The notes: generated from the letters alone by a model not told the origin. DNA of 6,303 bases from an uncultured Lachnospiraceae bacterium (GCA_947564305.1 CANOBT010000260.1:1-6303), one strand, 5' to 3'; shown: positions 1 through 4,267, counted from the first letter of the stretch. Translations and numbers: made by a program.

Positions 1-27
1 TGCGTGTTTATCATAGAATAGCTTCAT
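1..27 (-). CDS. start of an unidentified gene running off the left edge
   Basis: Only nine codons are visible, reading MKLFYDKHA from an ATG at 27-25. The start is supported by a GGGTG ribosome site eight bases upstream (AAAGGGTG), and the alternative ATG at 35-33 runs into TGA after three codons. It lies downstream of the bidirectional terminator near 97-135, so it is probably the first gene of a new transcript. Its start region sits in the loop of a long inverted repeat (6-60). No product can be named from nine residues. Confidence 0.5.
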
Positions 28-60
28 ATCAACATCACCCTTTACTATTCTATCATAAAC
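6..60 (-). repeat. 16-bp inverted repeat enclosing a ribosome site and start codon
   Basis: Bases 6-21 (GTTTATCATAGAATAG) and 45-60 (CTATTCTATCATAAAC) are inverted repeats matching at 15 of 16 positions. The 23-base loop holds the GGGTG ribosome site and ATG of the leftmost gene. In the minus-strand mRNA this would form a hairpin with one G-G mismatch that presents the initiation region in its loop. It could instead be a protein-binding dyad. Only the sequence match is observed; function is inferred. Confidence 0.6.
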
Positions 61-78
61 ATACAACATATACAACAT
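61..78. repeat. tandem 9-base repeat
   Basis: ATACAACAT occurs twice in direct tandem (61-69 and 70-78), just upstream of the inverted repeat that precedes the leftmost minus-strand gene. On the minus strand a TTGTCA hexamer (100-95) lies further upstream, but no convincing -10 hexamer stands 16-18 bases from it. A promoter here is likely from the gene layout but is not located precisely. Confidence 0.4.
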
Positions 79-96
79 AAAAATAAGAATAATTTG

Positions 97-135
97 ACAA
101 AAAAATACAGGCTTCATGCGGCCTGCAACTATTTT
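97..135. terminator. bidirectional intrinsic terminator
   Basis: CAGGC (108-112) and GCCTG (121-125) form a 5-bp G+C-rich stem with an 8-base loop. On the minus strand the stem is followed by TATTTTTTT (107-99), and on the plus strand by an ATTTTTT tract (131-137), so it can work both ways. It lies just after the frameshifted small gene at 141-336 and would end the leftward replication operon. The stem is short but the U tract is good. Confidence 0.65.
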
Positions 136-140
136 TTCAT

Positions 141-336
141 TTATTCAAGTGTCGAACTCCCGTTCGGGTACTTATATCCTTTATAAAGCCCTGCTCTTTC
201 TTCTCTAAAAAACTGTAAATAAGTATCCATAAATTTCCCTTTCCTTTCTACCGGAAAGTATGCTACTATATATTTGTGATTAATGTAGCTTTTCCGGCTA
301 TGCTTGCCCTGCAGGTATTGGCGTACCTACGGGCAT
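141..336 (-). pseudogene. frameshifted small phage gene downstream of dnaC
   Basis: An ATG at 336-334, two bases after the dnaC stop, is preceded by an AGGA site inside the dnaC end (AGGAATAGAAATG). It reads MPVGTPIPAGQA and then hits TAG at 300-298. From about base 309 a second frame stays open to TAA at 143-141 and reads as an ordinary protein, including SRKSYINHKYIVAYFPVER and MDTYLQFFREERAGLYKGYK. The span is 196 bases, one more than a multiple of three, and removing one base near 298-300 gives a 64-residue protein. An internal ATG at 230 (29 residues) has a purine-rich AAGGAAAGGG sequence before it and might still be translated. The family is not recognised. Confidence 0.55.
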
Positions 337-338
337 TT

Positions 339-1106
339 CTATTCCTGCATTATATTTTTTATAAATTCCTTTGTATATTTGTCCGCTATCTGCCTCCTTA
401 CATTGACTTCCGGCATTATGACAGGAATGGACACTGAATATATCCTATCCGTAATCCGAGAATCCGTTTTTAGATCTTCCATCCGCACATTGCTTGTAAA
501 AATTGTCGGATAATGGTTCGTATACCTCCTGTCAATCAGACGGAACAATGCCGTTGTTATCCACTCTTTATTATCCACTTGTGCGCCGACATCATCAAAA
601 ATCAGCAATCCCGAATCAAGTATAGAACCGACTCGCTCCCTGCTGCTGTTATCTTTTGCTTTCACCAGCTCGATATAATCCGTCACACCGATAAATTTAA
701 CCGATATGTCATGCATTTTAAGAATCTCATTTGCCACAGCACAGGCAATCATGGTCTTTCCGCTGCCTTTTGTGTCAGAGTAAAAATACAAACCGCGCCC
801 CTCGCGTTGAAATTCCTTAAAATTTATTACAAAGGCATTTACAATATTTTTCTGTGTAGTTATATCTTCCGGATAATATCCCCAGTTAATACTTTTCCCT
901 GTACAGTAAACATACTCAGGCGGCATACCGCTACGGTTACGGCGTTCATTAAGGCATAAACCCGAGATAGACCCATCTTCTAGAAAAATATCCTGTGTAT
1001 CATAATCAACCTCATCATATCTGTGTTGCACCATCAAACCACTTGCTGTTTTTGTTTTGATTTCTTCCACCTTAGTCACCGTCGCCAGTCCCCATGAACT
1101 GCTCAT
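339..1106 (-). CDS. DnaC-like AAA+ helicase loader
   Basis: A phage replication ATPase that would load the host replicative helicase at the element's origin. Using the ATG at 1106 it has 255 residues. The P-loop SDTKGSGKT is at about 110-118, Walker B LLIFDDVG at 167-174, the sensor-1 segment TIFTSN at 201-206, and the DnaC-type arginine box SRITDRI at 216-222. The region before the P-loop (RNRSGMPPEYVYCTGKSINW) matches the linker style of phage DnaC proteins, but the N-terminal zinc-type cysteines of some relatives are absent. The frame is open to an ATG at 1184 (281 residues), but that start would overlap the upstream gene by 113 bases and add a low-complexity basic/Gln-rich tail. I prefer 1106 (35-base overlap), although neither start has a strong ribosome site. 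It probably works with the initiator encoded just upstream. Confidence 0.88.
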   Translation of the reverse strand: MSSSWGLATVTKVEEIKTKTASGLMVQHRYDEVDYDTQDIFLEDGSISGLCLNERRNRSGMPPEYVYCTGKSINWGYYPEDITTQKNIVNAFVINFKEFQREGRGLYFYSDTKGSGKTMIACAVANEILKMHDISVKFIGVTDYIELVKAKDNSSRERVGSILDSGLLIFDDVGAQVDNKEWITTALFRLIDRRYTNHYPTIFTSNVRMEDLKTDSRITDRIYSVSIPVIMPEVNVRRQIADKYTKEFIKNIMQE

Positions 1107-1416
1107 AGAAGTCTGCTGCTGACTTCCGACTTTGATTGTTTGTTCCAGTGGTATCACCGCCTTTCTTTTTCTGGTAATCTGCATCCTGCTCTTTCAGTGG
1201 AAACAGTCCTTGCCAGCCATTCATGACAGACTGGTTAAGAATTTGTATGGCATGTTTATTATCCATCAAATCACTGAACGGCAGCACTGCAAGGCGATGA
1301 AGCTTTTTAATCGCCAGTTCAATCGCCCTGTCCGTCATTGGTTTCTTCATCTGTTTCCGCATTTCCACATAACCGGTAAAAGCCTGATTCAGTTCTTTAT
1401 CATCGGGGAAATACAT
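1072..1416 (-). CDS. replication initiator (replisome organiser), C-terminal part
   Basis: This 114-residue ORF carries the helical C-terminal domain seen in phage replisome organisers: PMTDRAIELAIKKL at residues 26-39, then AIQILNQSVMNGWQGLFPL at 56-74, followed by a hydrophilic tail ending DFYEQFMGTGDGD. By family knowledge such domains contact the helicase loader or single-stranded DNA. Full-length relatives have an N-terminal winged helix, and here that part lies in the next ORF upstream in another frame. The frame of this ORF is open upstream of its ATG through a Lys/Glu-rich linker back into the A7 run at 1480-1486. It could also be translated alone: the ATG at 1416 has AAGGAG about nine bases upstream, although that site is itself inside the linker codons. 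It overlaps dnaC by 35 bases. Confidence 0.75.
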   Translation of the reverse strand: MYFPDDKELNQAFTGYVEMRKQMKKPMTDRAIELAIKKLHRLAVLPFSDLMDNKHAIQILNQSVMNGWQGLFPLKEQDADYQKKKGGDTTGTNNQSRKSAADFYEQFMGTGDGD

Positions 1417-1474
1417 CTGAACTCGCTCCTTTTCTTTTATATATTTTCTTTTCTCTTTTTCTTTATTATCTTTA

Positions 1475-1873
1475 TTATCTTTTTTTATTGTTGTCGTTAG
1501 AATGTCTCTTACATGTCTCTTGCGGGTCGTTCCGTGTGTCGCAATGCTGATATAAACTATAGTTTTCTACAGTAAATACGCTATATCTGTTTGTTGTTTT
1601 GACTGTCAATTCGCCTGTCGTTTTTAGGTGCGAAATTGCTGTCCTTAATTCCCGTTTTGTAAGGGAAGTTTCCTCAGACAGCTTATCCAGGGATGAGACA
1701 AAAGAACCACGCGGCACCGTTGTACCTTTAAAACTCCCTTCCCTCCAGTTAGCCCTCAACAGCATATGTATAAACAGCCGGCATGTATTGACATCACTGT
1801 ACCATTCCCAATCAAGAATTTTTCTGTGCAAATTTATCCGCCCAACTAATTTATCCACTGATATGCACCCCAT
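1475..1873 (-). CDS. replication initiator (replisome organiser), N-terminal winged-helix part
   Basis: 132 residues. GRINLHRKILDWEWY at 11-25 is the typical opening of phage replisome organisers, followed by a winged-helix region (about 30-105) including LLRANWREG, VPRGSFVSSLDKLSEETSLT and a C-terminal YSVFTVENYSLYQ strand. These domains bind iterons in the phage origin. It ends abruptly in a Lys/Asn-rich linker at TAA, right after an A7 run. Removing one A continues the reading frame through DNKDNKEKEKRKYIKEKERVQ into the ORF at 1072-1416, giving about 266 residues, the usual size of the intact protein. The ATG start overlaps the upstream gene by 23 bases. A GTG at 1858, seven bases after a GGGGTG site and overlapping the upstream stop by only eight bases, is an equally good start. 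Confidence 0.78.
   Translation of the reverse strand: MGCISVDKLVGRINLHRKILDWEWYSDVNTCRLFIHMLLRANWREGSFKGTTVPRGSFVSSLDKLSEETSLTKRELRTAISHLKTTGELTVKTTNRYSVFTVENYSLYQHCDTRNDPQETCKRHSNDNNKKR
1480..1486 (-). other. A7 homopolymer at the break between the two initiator ORFs
   Basis: On the minus strand the codons read AAT AAA AAA AGA TAA. Deleting one A changes this to AAT AAA AAA GAT AAT and fuses the two ORFs. The required change is +1 (or -2) in reading terms. A ribosomal -1 slip on this A-rich heptamer leads into a frame that stops without entering the downstream ORF. Possible explanations are a real one-base insertion, a sequencing error, or transcriptional slippage. Confidence 0.6.
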
Positions 1874-2207
1874 AACATTTTTCTTCGAAATATGCTTTTG
1901 GAATTTTCCCTGGAATCGTAATGAAATTTTGGGCTTTTAATTCATTATTTAGCTGCCGGATAATGCCATACGCTGCGCTCTTGCTTACATCACATACCTC
2001 CATGACATCCTTAACATTTACAAACTGCTTTGTCATTTTCTGCTGTTCGTCCTCCTTCCTTATACGTTCTATCATTTCCATGATCTCTTCATGGCGCTTT
2101 ACGGTTTCCTTGTGGCGTTCCTTGAACTCTTCGGTCCCTATCCCCAAGCGTTCCTCTTCTTCGGCTATCAGTTCGTCCATCATCGCCTTAAACTCTTCCA
2201 TTGACAT
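1851..2207 (-). CDS. excisionase-like winged-helix protein with acidic coiled-coil N-terminus
   Basis: 118 residues. Residues 1-57 are strongly charged and probably a helical coiled coil (MDELIAEEEERLG, KETVKRHEEIMEMIERIRKE). Residues 58-113 form a compact DNA-binding domain, FVNVKDVMEVCDVSKSAAYG then IIRQLNNELKAQ and ITIPGKIPKAYFEEKCYG. This is the pattern of the small excisionase/helix-turn-helix proteins of clostridial phages and ICEs, which usually consist of this domain alone. The role may be excision with the integrase or regulation; the sequence does not decide. The start at 2207 has AAAGGAG seven bases upstream. A perfect AAGGAGG lies 14 bases before the internal Met58, so a short domain-only product is conceivable. 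It overlaps the initiator gene. Confidence 0.72.
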   Translation of the reverse strand: MSMEEFKAMMDELIAEEEERLGIGTEEFKERHKETVKRHEEIMEMIERIRKEDEQQKMTKQFVNVKDVMEVCDVSKSAAYGIIRQLNNELKAQNFITIPGKIPKAYFEEKCYGVHISG

Positions 2208-2222
2208 AATCTACTCCTTTCC

Positions 2223-2238
2223 TGTGCGATGCCGCACA
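2223..2238 (-). promoter_or_regulatory. 6-bp hairpin beside the ribosome site of the excisionase-like gene
   Basis: TGTGCG (2223-2228) and CGCACA (2233-2238) are perfect inverted repeats around a 4-base loop. In the minus-strand mRNA the stem ends immediately before GGAAAGGAG, the ribosome site of the gene starting at 2207. It could modulate access to that site or be a DNA-binding dyad. Function is inferred. Confidence 0.45.
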
Positions 2239-2247
2239 AACCTCTAA

Positions 2248-2269
2248 CCATTCACACGCCGCCCGGCAT
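2248..2269 (+). repeat. dispersed 22-base repeat, copy 1
   Basis: This 22-base segment, whose core is CACGCCGCCCGGCAT, recurs at 5320-5341 in the same strand orientation with 20 of 22 bases identical. Differences are A/G at position 7 and C/T at position 13. It lies between the stop of the small gene at 2281-2511 and the start of the excisionase-like gene. The inner GCCG/CGGC bases can pair, and the C/T change in copy 2 keeps the plus-strand pairing as a G-U wobble. Confidence 0.7.
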
Positions 2270-2280
2270 GTTATTTTTGT

Positions 2281-2511
2281 TTACTGAATCTCTTTCACAT
2301 ATTCGTCTGAAATCATAAATGGAGTTTCGTCCTCCTCATGATCGGGATTGTAAATTACATCAATGCCAAGCACAACGTTGTCAATCGTTCTTTCCAGCTC
2401 CAGCATCATGCCGCTGCCTTCTGCATTGATTCCAGCAAGAACCTTTGCTACTGTGAAACCCTCCATCATGTCTTCTCTTACCTCTGCATAATCTCTGAAT
2501 ACTTTTGCCAT
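2281..2511 (-). CDS. small acidic protein of unknown function
   Basis: 76 residues, not recognised. It begins MAKVFRDYAEVREDMMEGF, has a hydrophobic middle (VAKVLAGI, NVVLGIDVIYN) and an acidic C-terminus (PDHEEDETPFMISDEYVKEIQ). There is no signal peptide, no clear membrane segment and no cysteine. The ATG at 2511 is supported by AAAGGAG with nine bases spacing. It is the first gene of the leftward cluster containing the excisionase-like and replication genes, and a -35-like TTGACA lies upstream on the same strand. Confidence 0.65.
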   Translation of the reverse strand: MAKVFRDYAEVREDMMEGFTVAKVLAGINAEGSGMMLELERTIDNVVLGIDVIYNPDHEEDETPFMISDEYVKEIQ

Positions 2512-2564
2512 TGTTTGTTTCTCCTTTGCTTTTTACTTTTTGAGATAATTCTTAAATCTTTCTT

Positions 2565-2593
2565 GCATAAAACACTAAGTTTATCTTTGTCAA
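2565..2593 (-). promoter_or_regulatory. candidate promoter for the 2511 to 339 leftward genes
   Basis: On the minus strand a perfect TTGACA (2593-2588) is followed after 17 bases by TTATGC (2570-2565), a weak -10. Transcription would start near 2558, about 45 bases before the ATG at 2511. The surrounding CTTTGTCAAC (2585-2594) is identical to bases 3436-3445 in the switch region, which hints at shared repressor control. Confidence 0.4.
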
Positions 2594-2686
2594 CCCTTAA
2601 ATTTAATTTGGTACAACTTTTCAGATACTCCATGTTACAATCCATTTACAGGCATAAGGCCGAGTAAACGAAAGGGGAAAATGCAT

Positions 2687-2896
2687 ATGACAAAGTTCTG
2701 TCCGTTTATGAGCACCAACCCGTCCATACTGGAAAAGAAATTACCGTTAGAAAAAACCGTTCCGTGTATGGAATCATGCGCTCTTTACTTTAAAGGCCAT
2801 TGCTCCATCAATGTGCTTGCCCAGACGCAGTATAAAGAGTACATGAAAAAGTATGATGCTACGGAAAAAGTTCCGGCTGATGACTGTCAGCAGTAG
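2687..2896 (+). CDS. small cysteine-rich protein, lone plus-strand gene
   Basis: Encodes 69 residues from the second of two nearby ATGs. The ATG at 2687 is nine bases after AAAGGGG, whereas the ATG at 2681 is only three bases away and less likely. Cysteines at 5, 27, 31 and 39 (FCPFMS, VPCMESCALYFKGHCSIN) could bind a metal, a layout found in short unannotated proteins of clostridial phages. There is no signal peptide. It is flanked on both sides by minus-strand genes, so it needs its own promoter. TACAAT at 2636-2641 is a possible -10 without a good -35. Its position suggests an independently expressed accessory gene. Function unknown. Confidence 0.65.
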   Translation: MTKFCPFMSTNPSILEKKLPLEKTVPCMESCALYFKGHCSINVLAQTQYKEYMKKYDATEKVPADDCQQ

Positions 2897-2916
2897 CGTT
2901 GTACAGTTGTAAGGTT

Positions 2917-2938
2917 GCGGATATCATGCCGATGTCGC
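2917..2938 (+). terminator. weak hairpin after the cysteine-rich gene
   Basis: GCGGATATC (2917-2925) can pair with GATGTCGC (2931-2938) around ATGCC, with one bulged G and one G-U pair. The downstream tract TATCCTCCTTTCTC is pyrimidine-rich but not a run of T. It is a possible terminator between this gene and the convergent gene ending at 2952. Confidence 0.3.
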
Positions 2939-2951
2939 TATCCTCCTTTCT

Positions 2952-3155
2952 CTATGTGAAGAAAAACTCCCCATAGTCTTTCTTGTCAATTTCCAACAAT
3001 TCCGCCCACTGCTCAATGTCAGACTGCGAAAACTCCGTCTTTCCGGTCAACTTCTTGGACATTGAGTTTTTGGAAATGCCGAGTTTGCAGGCAAAATTTG
3101 CCTGTGTACCATACCGTTCGACAATCCTGCCCTTGAGCTTACTATACGAGTACAC
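2952..3155 (-). CDS. DUF739-type helix-turn-helix phage regulator
   Basis: 67 residues from a GTG at 3155. The layout YSKLKGRIVERYGTQANFA then CKLGISKNSMSKKLTGK then WAELLEIDKKDYGEFFF matches the small DUF739 family of phage helix-turn-helix proteins found beside lysogeny switches. The recognition helix is about residues 26-37. The GTG start has a near-perfect AAGGAGGTGA seven bases upstream. Extending to the ATG at 3197 would add 14 residues not typical of the family and would overlap the neighbouring gene. It is cotranscribed with the Cro-like gene, 31 bases apart, and probably acts as an early transcription regulator. Confidence 0.8.
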   Translation of the reverse strand: MYSYSKLKGRIVERYGTQANFACKLGISKNSMSKKLTGKTEFSQSDIEQWAELLEIDKKDYGEFFFT

Positions 3156-3186
3156 ATTCTCACCTCCTTCTAAATCTAAAAATACT

Positions 3187-3381
3187 TCAGTCCTCAATAA
3201 TTTCAGTTACATCACACTCAAGAGCATCTGCTAATCTTCCAGCAGAAACAACAGATACTTCTCTTTGGTTGAGAATGACGTTCATCCTTGCCCGGCTCAC
3301 ACCGTAGGCTTCTGCCAAACCTGCCACACTCTTTTTCTTTCTTGCCCGGCAGATGTCAACTTTATCTCTGCTGATTCTCAT
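3187..3381 (-). CDS. Cro-like XRE-family regulator
   Basis: 64 residues, essentially one helix-turn-helix domain. RARKKKSVAGLAEAYGVS leads into RARMNVILNQREVSVVSAG, and it ends LADALECDVTEIIED, the usual closing helices of XRE domains. The ATG at 3381 is preceded by GAGGGTGA. It is the first gene leftward of the divergent control region, opposite the repressor. This is the position of Cro-type proteins that shut down repressor synthesis and promote lytic or excisive development. The protein is small enough to be an activator or excision regulator instead. Confidence 0.82.
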   Translation of the reverse strand: MRISRDKVDICRARKKKSVAGLAEAYGVSRARMNVILNQREVSVVSAGRLADALECDVTEIIED

Positions 3382-3411
3382 TGGTTCACCCTCTTTCGTT
3401 TTGGTTTATAA

Positions 3412-3491
3412 ATTAACTATAGTGTATTATATCAACTTTGTCAACTATATATTTCTCTAAAATAAGTTTATTCCGTATTAGTTGATATTAA
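3412..3491. promoter_or_regulatory. operator region of the divergent switch
   Basis: Repeated half-sites related to TCAACT/AGTTGA crowd the space between the Cro-like gene and the repressor: ATTAACTATA (3412-3421), ATATCAACT (3429-3437), GTCAACTATA (3440-3449) and, inverted, TAGTTGATATTAAC (3479-3492). The first three overlap the leftward promoter. The last contains an imperfect dyad, GTTGATATTAAC (3481-3492). A related ATTAACT lies at 3529-3535 at the repressor promoter. These are the expected binding sites for the repressor and Cro-like protein; the assignment is inferred. Confidence 0.55.
3416..3444 (-). promoter_or_regulatory. strong leftward (early) promoter
   Basis: On the minus strand a perfect TTGACA (3444-3439), a 17-base spacer and TATAGT (3421-3416) precede the Cro-like gene, with the start of transcription near 3409 and the ATG at 3381. 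The -35 and spacer overlap the repeated AGTTGA half-sites, so repressor binding would block it directly. Confidence 0.8.
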
Positions 3492-3501
3492 CATCTTTTA
3501 A

Positions 3502-3530
3502 TTGATTTGCTATTCTATAGATGGTACAAT
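3502..3530 (+). promoter_or_regulatory. repressor promoter
   Basis: TTGATT (3502-3507), a 17-base spacer and TACAAT (3525-3530) precede the repressor, with a predicted start near 3537 and a short leader containing AAGGAGG (3541-3547). An ATG at 3521 lies upstream of this predicted start and so cannot initiate the repressor from this promoter. Confidence 0.75.
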
Positions 3531-3556
3531 TAACTTTAAAAAGGAGGTTAGTTGTA

Positions 3557-4123
3557 ATGGGAGATATAGAATTACAAGTTTTTTCTGATAGAATAAAAAA
3601 ATTACGACTTAGTTTAGATATGAAACAAAAAGATTTTGCTGAGGAAATAGGAATTACCGCTTCAGCCTTATCTTCATATGAAAATAATTTAAAAAATCCG
3701 TCTATTGCCGTTGCAAAACGGATTGCTGAAACGTTCAATGTATCTATTGATTGGCTTTGCGGGTTATCTAATAAAACGAAAAATAATGATGAACCCGAAA
3801 CATATGCAGACGTGATTGATTTATTAATTAAGGCGGAGGACGCTTTAAAATTTAAATTGGATCCGCATCGCACAGACTGCATCACTATTCATGATAAAGT
3901 TATGAAATGCTTCTTGGATGATTGGGTGAAAATACTCCCTTTGTTCCGCGATGAAACTGTTGACGATGAGTTATATAAATTATGGGTAGATAACAAAAAG
4001 AAAGAATATGGGAATATTCATATAGGAAATAAAGGTGAAATAGAAGAGTTTCTAATTCTCATGGAAGTAATCGGAAGCCCGATTTTGTCAAAACCAAAAT
4101 CAGACACCCCACCTCAAGACTAA
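3557..4123 (+). CDS. CI-type phage repressor (XRE family)
   Basis: 188 residues from the ATG at 3557, ten bases after AAGGAGG. Residues about 8-67 are a canonical XRE helix-turn-helix domain: FSDRIKKLRLSLDMKQKDFA, EEIGITASALSSYENN, then NPSIAVAKRIAETFNVSIDWL. The remaining 120 residues are helical and charged (ADVIDLLIKAEDALKFKLD, EFLILMEVIGSPILS) and show no S24 LexA-like Ser/Lys protease motif. Loss of repression by RecA-stimulated self-cleavage is therefore not supported. An antirepressor or a separate protease would be needed, and none is visible here. It is divergent from the Cro-like gene and would bind the repeated half-sites between them. Its DNA is clearly A+T-rich compared with the integrase. 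Confidence 0.88.
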   Translation: MGDIELQVFSDRIKKLRLSLDMKQKDFAEEIGITASALSSYENNLKNPSIAVAKRIAETFNVSIDWLCGLSNKTKNNDEPETYADVIDLLIKAEDALKFKLDPHRTDCITIHDKVMKCFLDDWVKILPLFRDETVDDELYKLWVDNKKKEYGNIHIGNKGEIEEFLILMEVIGSPILSKPKSDTPPQD

Positions 4124-4126
4124 CCA

Positions 4127-4176
4127 AGTTCATTTTGCCCGAGGTCTGTCCGGAAAACGGCGGCGGAACTCTTTTT
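4127..4176 (+). terminator. possible terminator after the repressor gene
   Basis: AGTTC (4127-4131) can pair with GAACT (4166-4170), with shorter G+C pairings such as CCG/CGG inside, followed by TCTTTTTATT. The stem is imperfect, so this is tentative, but a transcript end is expected before the separate promoter of the next gene. Confidence 0.35.
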
Positions 4177-4209
4177 ATTGTAAAAAAATAGTAAAAACTT
4201 TTAAAAATA

Positions 4210-4241
4210 TTGATTTTTTTCCACTTTTGGCATATTATAAT
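4210..4241 (+). promoter_or_regulatory. promoter of the NYN-domain gene
   Basis: TTGATT (4210-4215) is followed after 17 bases by TATTAT (4233-4238), overlapping a perfect TATAAT (4236-4241). Transcription would begin near 4245-4249, inside the dyad at 4244-4259. This gives the gene expression independent of the repressor promoter. Confidence 0.6.
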
Positions 4242-4243
4242 AT

Positions 4244-4259
4244 TGTAACGCTTGTTACA
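4244..4259. promoter_or_regulatory. perfect dyad at the NYN gene transcription start
   Basis: TGTAAC (4244-4249) and GTTACA (4254-4259) are perfect inverted repeats separated by GCTT, directly after the -10 hexamer. This placement is typical of a repressor operator. The half-site differs from the AGTTGA type of the main switch, so the regulator may be a different protein. Confidence 0.5.
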
Positions 4260-4267
4260 TTGTAAAT

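Noticed and set aside
513..959. Plus-strand open frame of 148 residues
   Set aside because: It is antisense to the dnaC-like gene, which has full AAA+ motifs. It has no ribosome site and its residues look like a reverse-strand shadow.
1475..1490. Programmed -1 ribosomal frameshift at the A-rich heptamer
   Set aside because: The -1 frame does not enter the downstream initiator ORF, which requires +1 or -2. Canonical -1 recoding does not explain the split.
1132..1500. Plus-strand hydrophobic open frame resembling a membrane protein
   Set aside because: The Phe/Ile run is the complement of the A-rich linker and initiator codons on the minus strand. There is no ribosome site.
3156..3197. ATG at 3197 as start of the DUF739 gene
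   Set aside because: It would add 14 residues unlike the family and overlap the Cro-like gene. The GTG at 3155 follows a near-perfect ribosome site.
3521..3556. Upstream ATG at 3521 as repressor start
   Set aside because: It falls upstream of the predicted transcription start and next to the -10 hexamer. The ATG at 3557 has a perfect AAGGAGG and gives a normal repressor N-terminus.
3478..3885. Minus-strand open frame of 135 residues over the repressor
   Set aside because: It is a shadow of the repressor gene, whose XRE domain, promoter and ribosome site are all clear.
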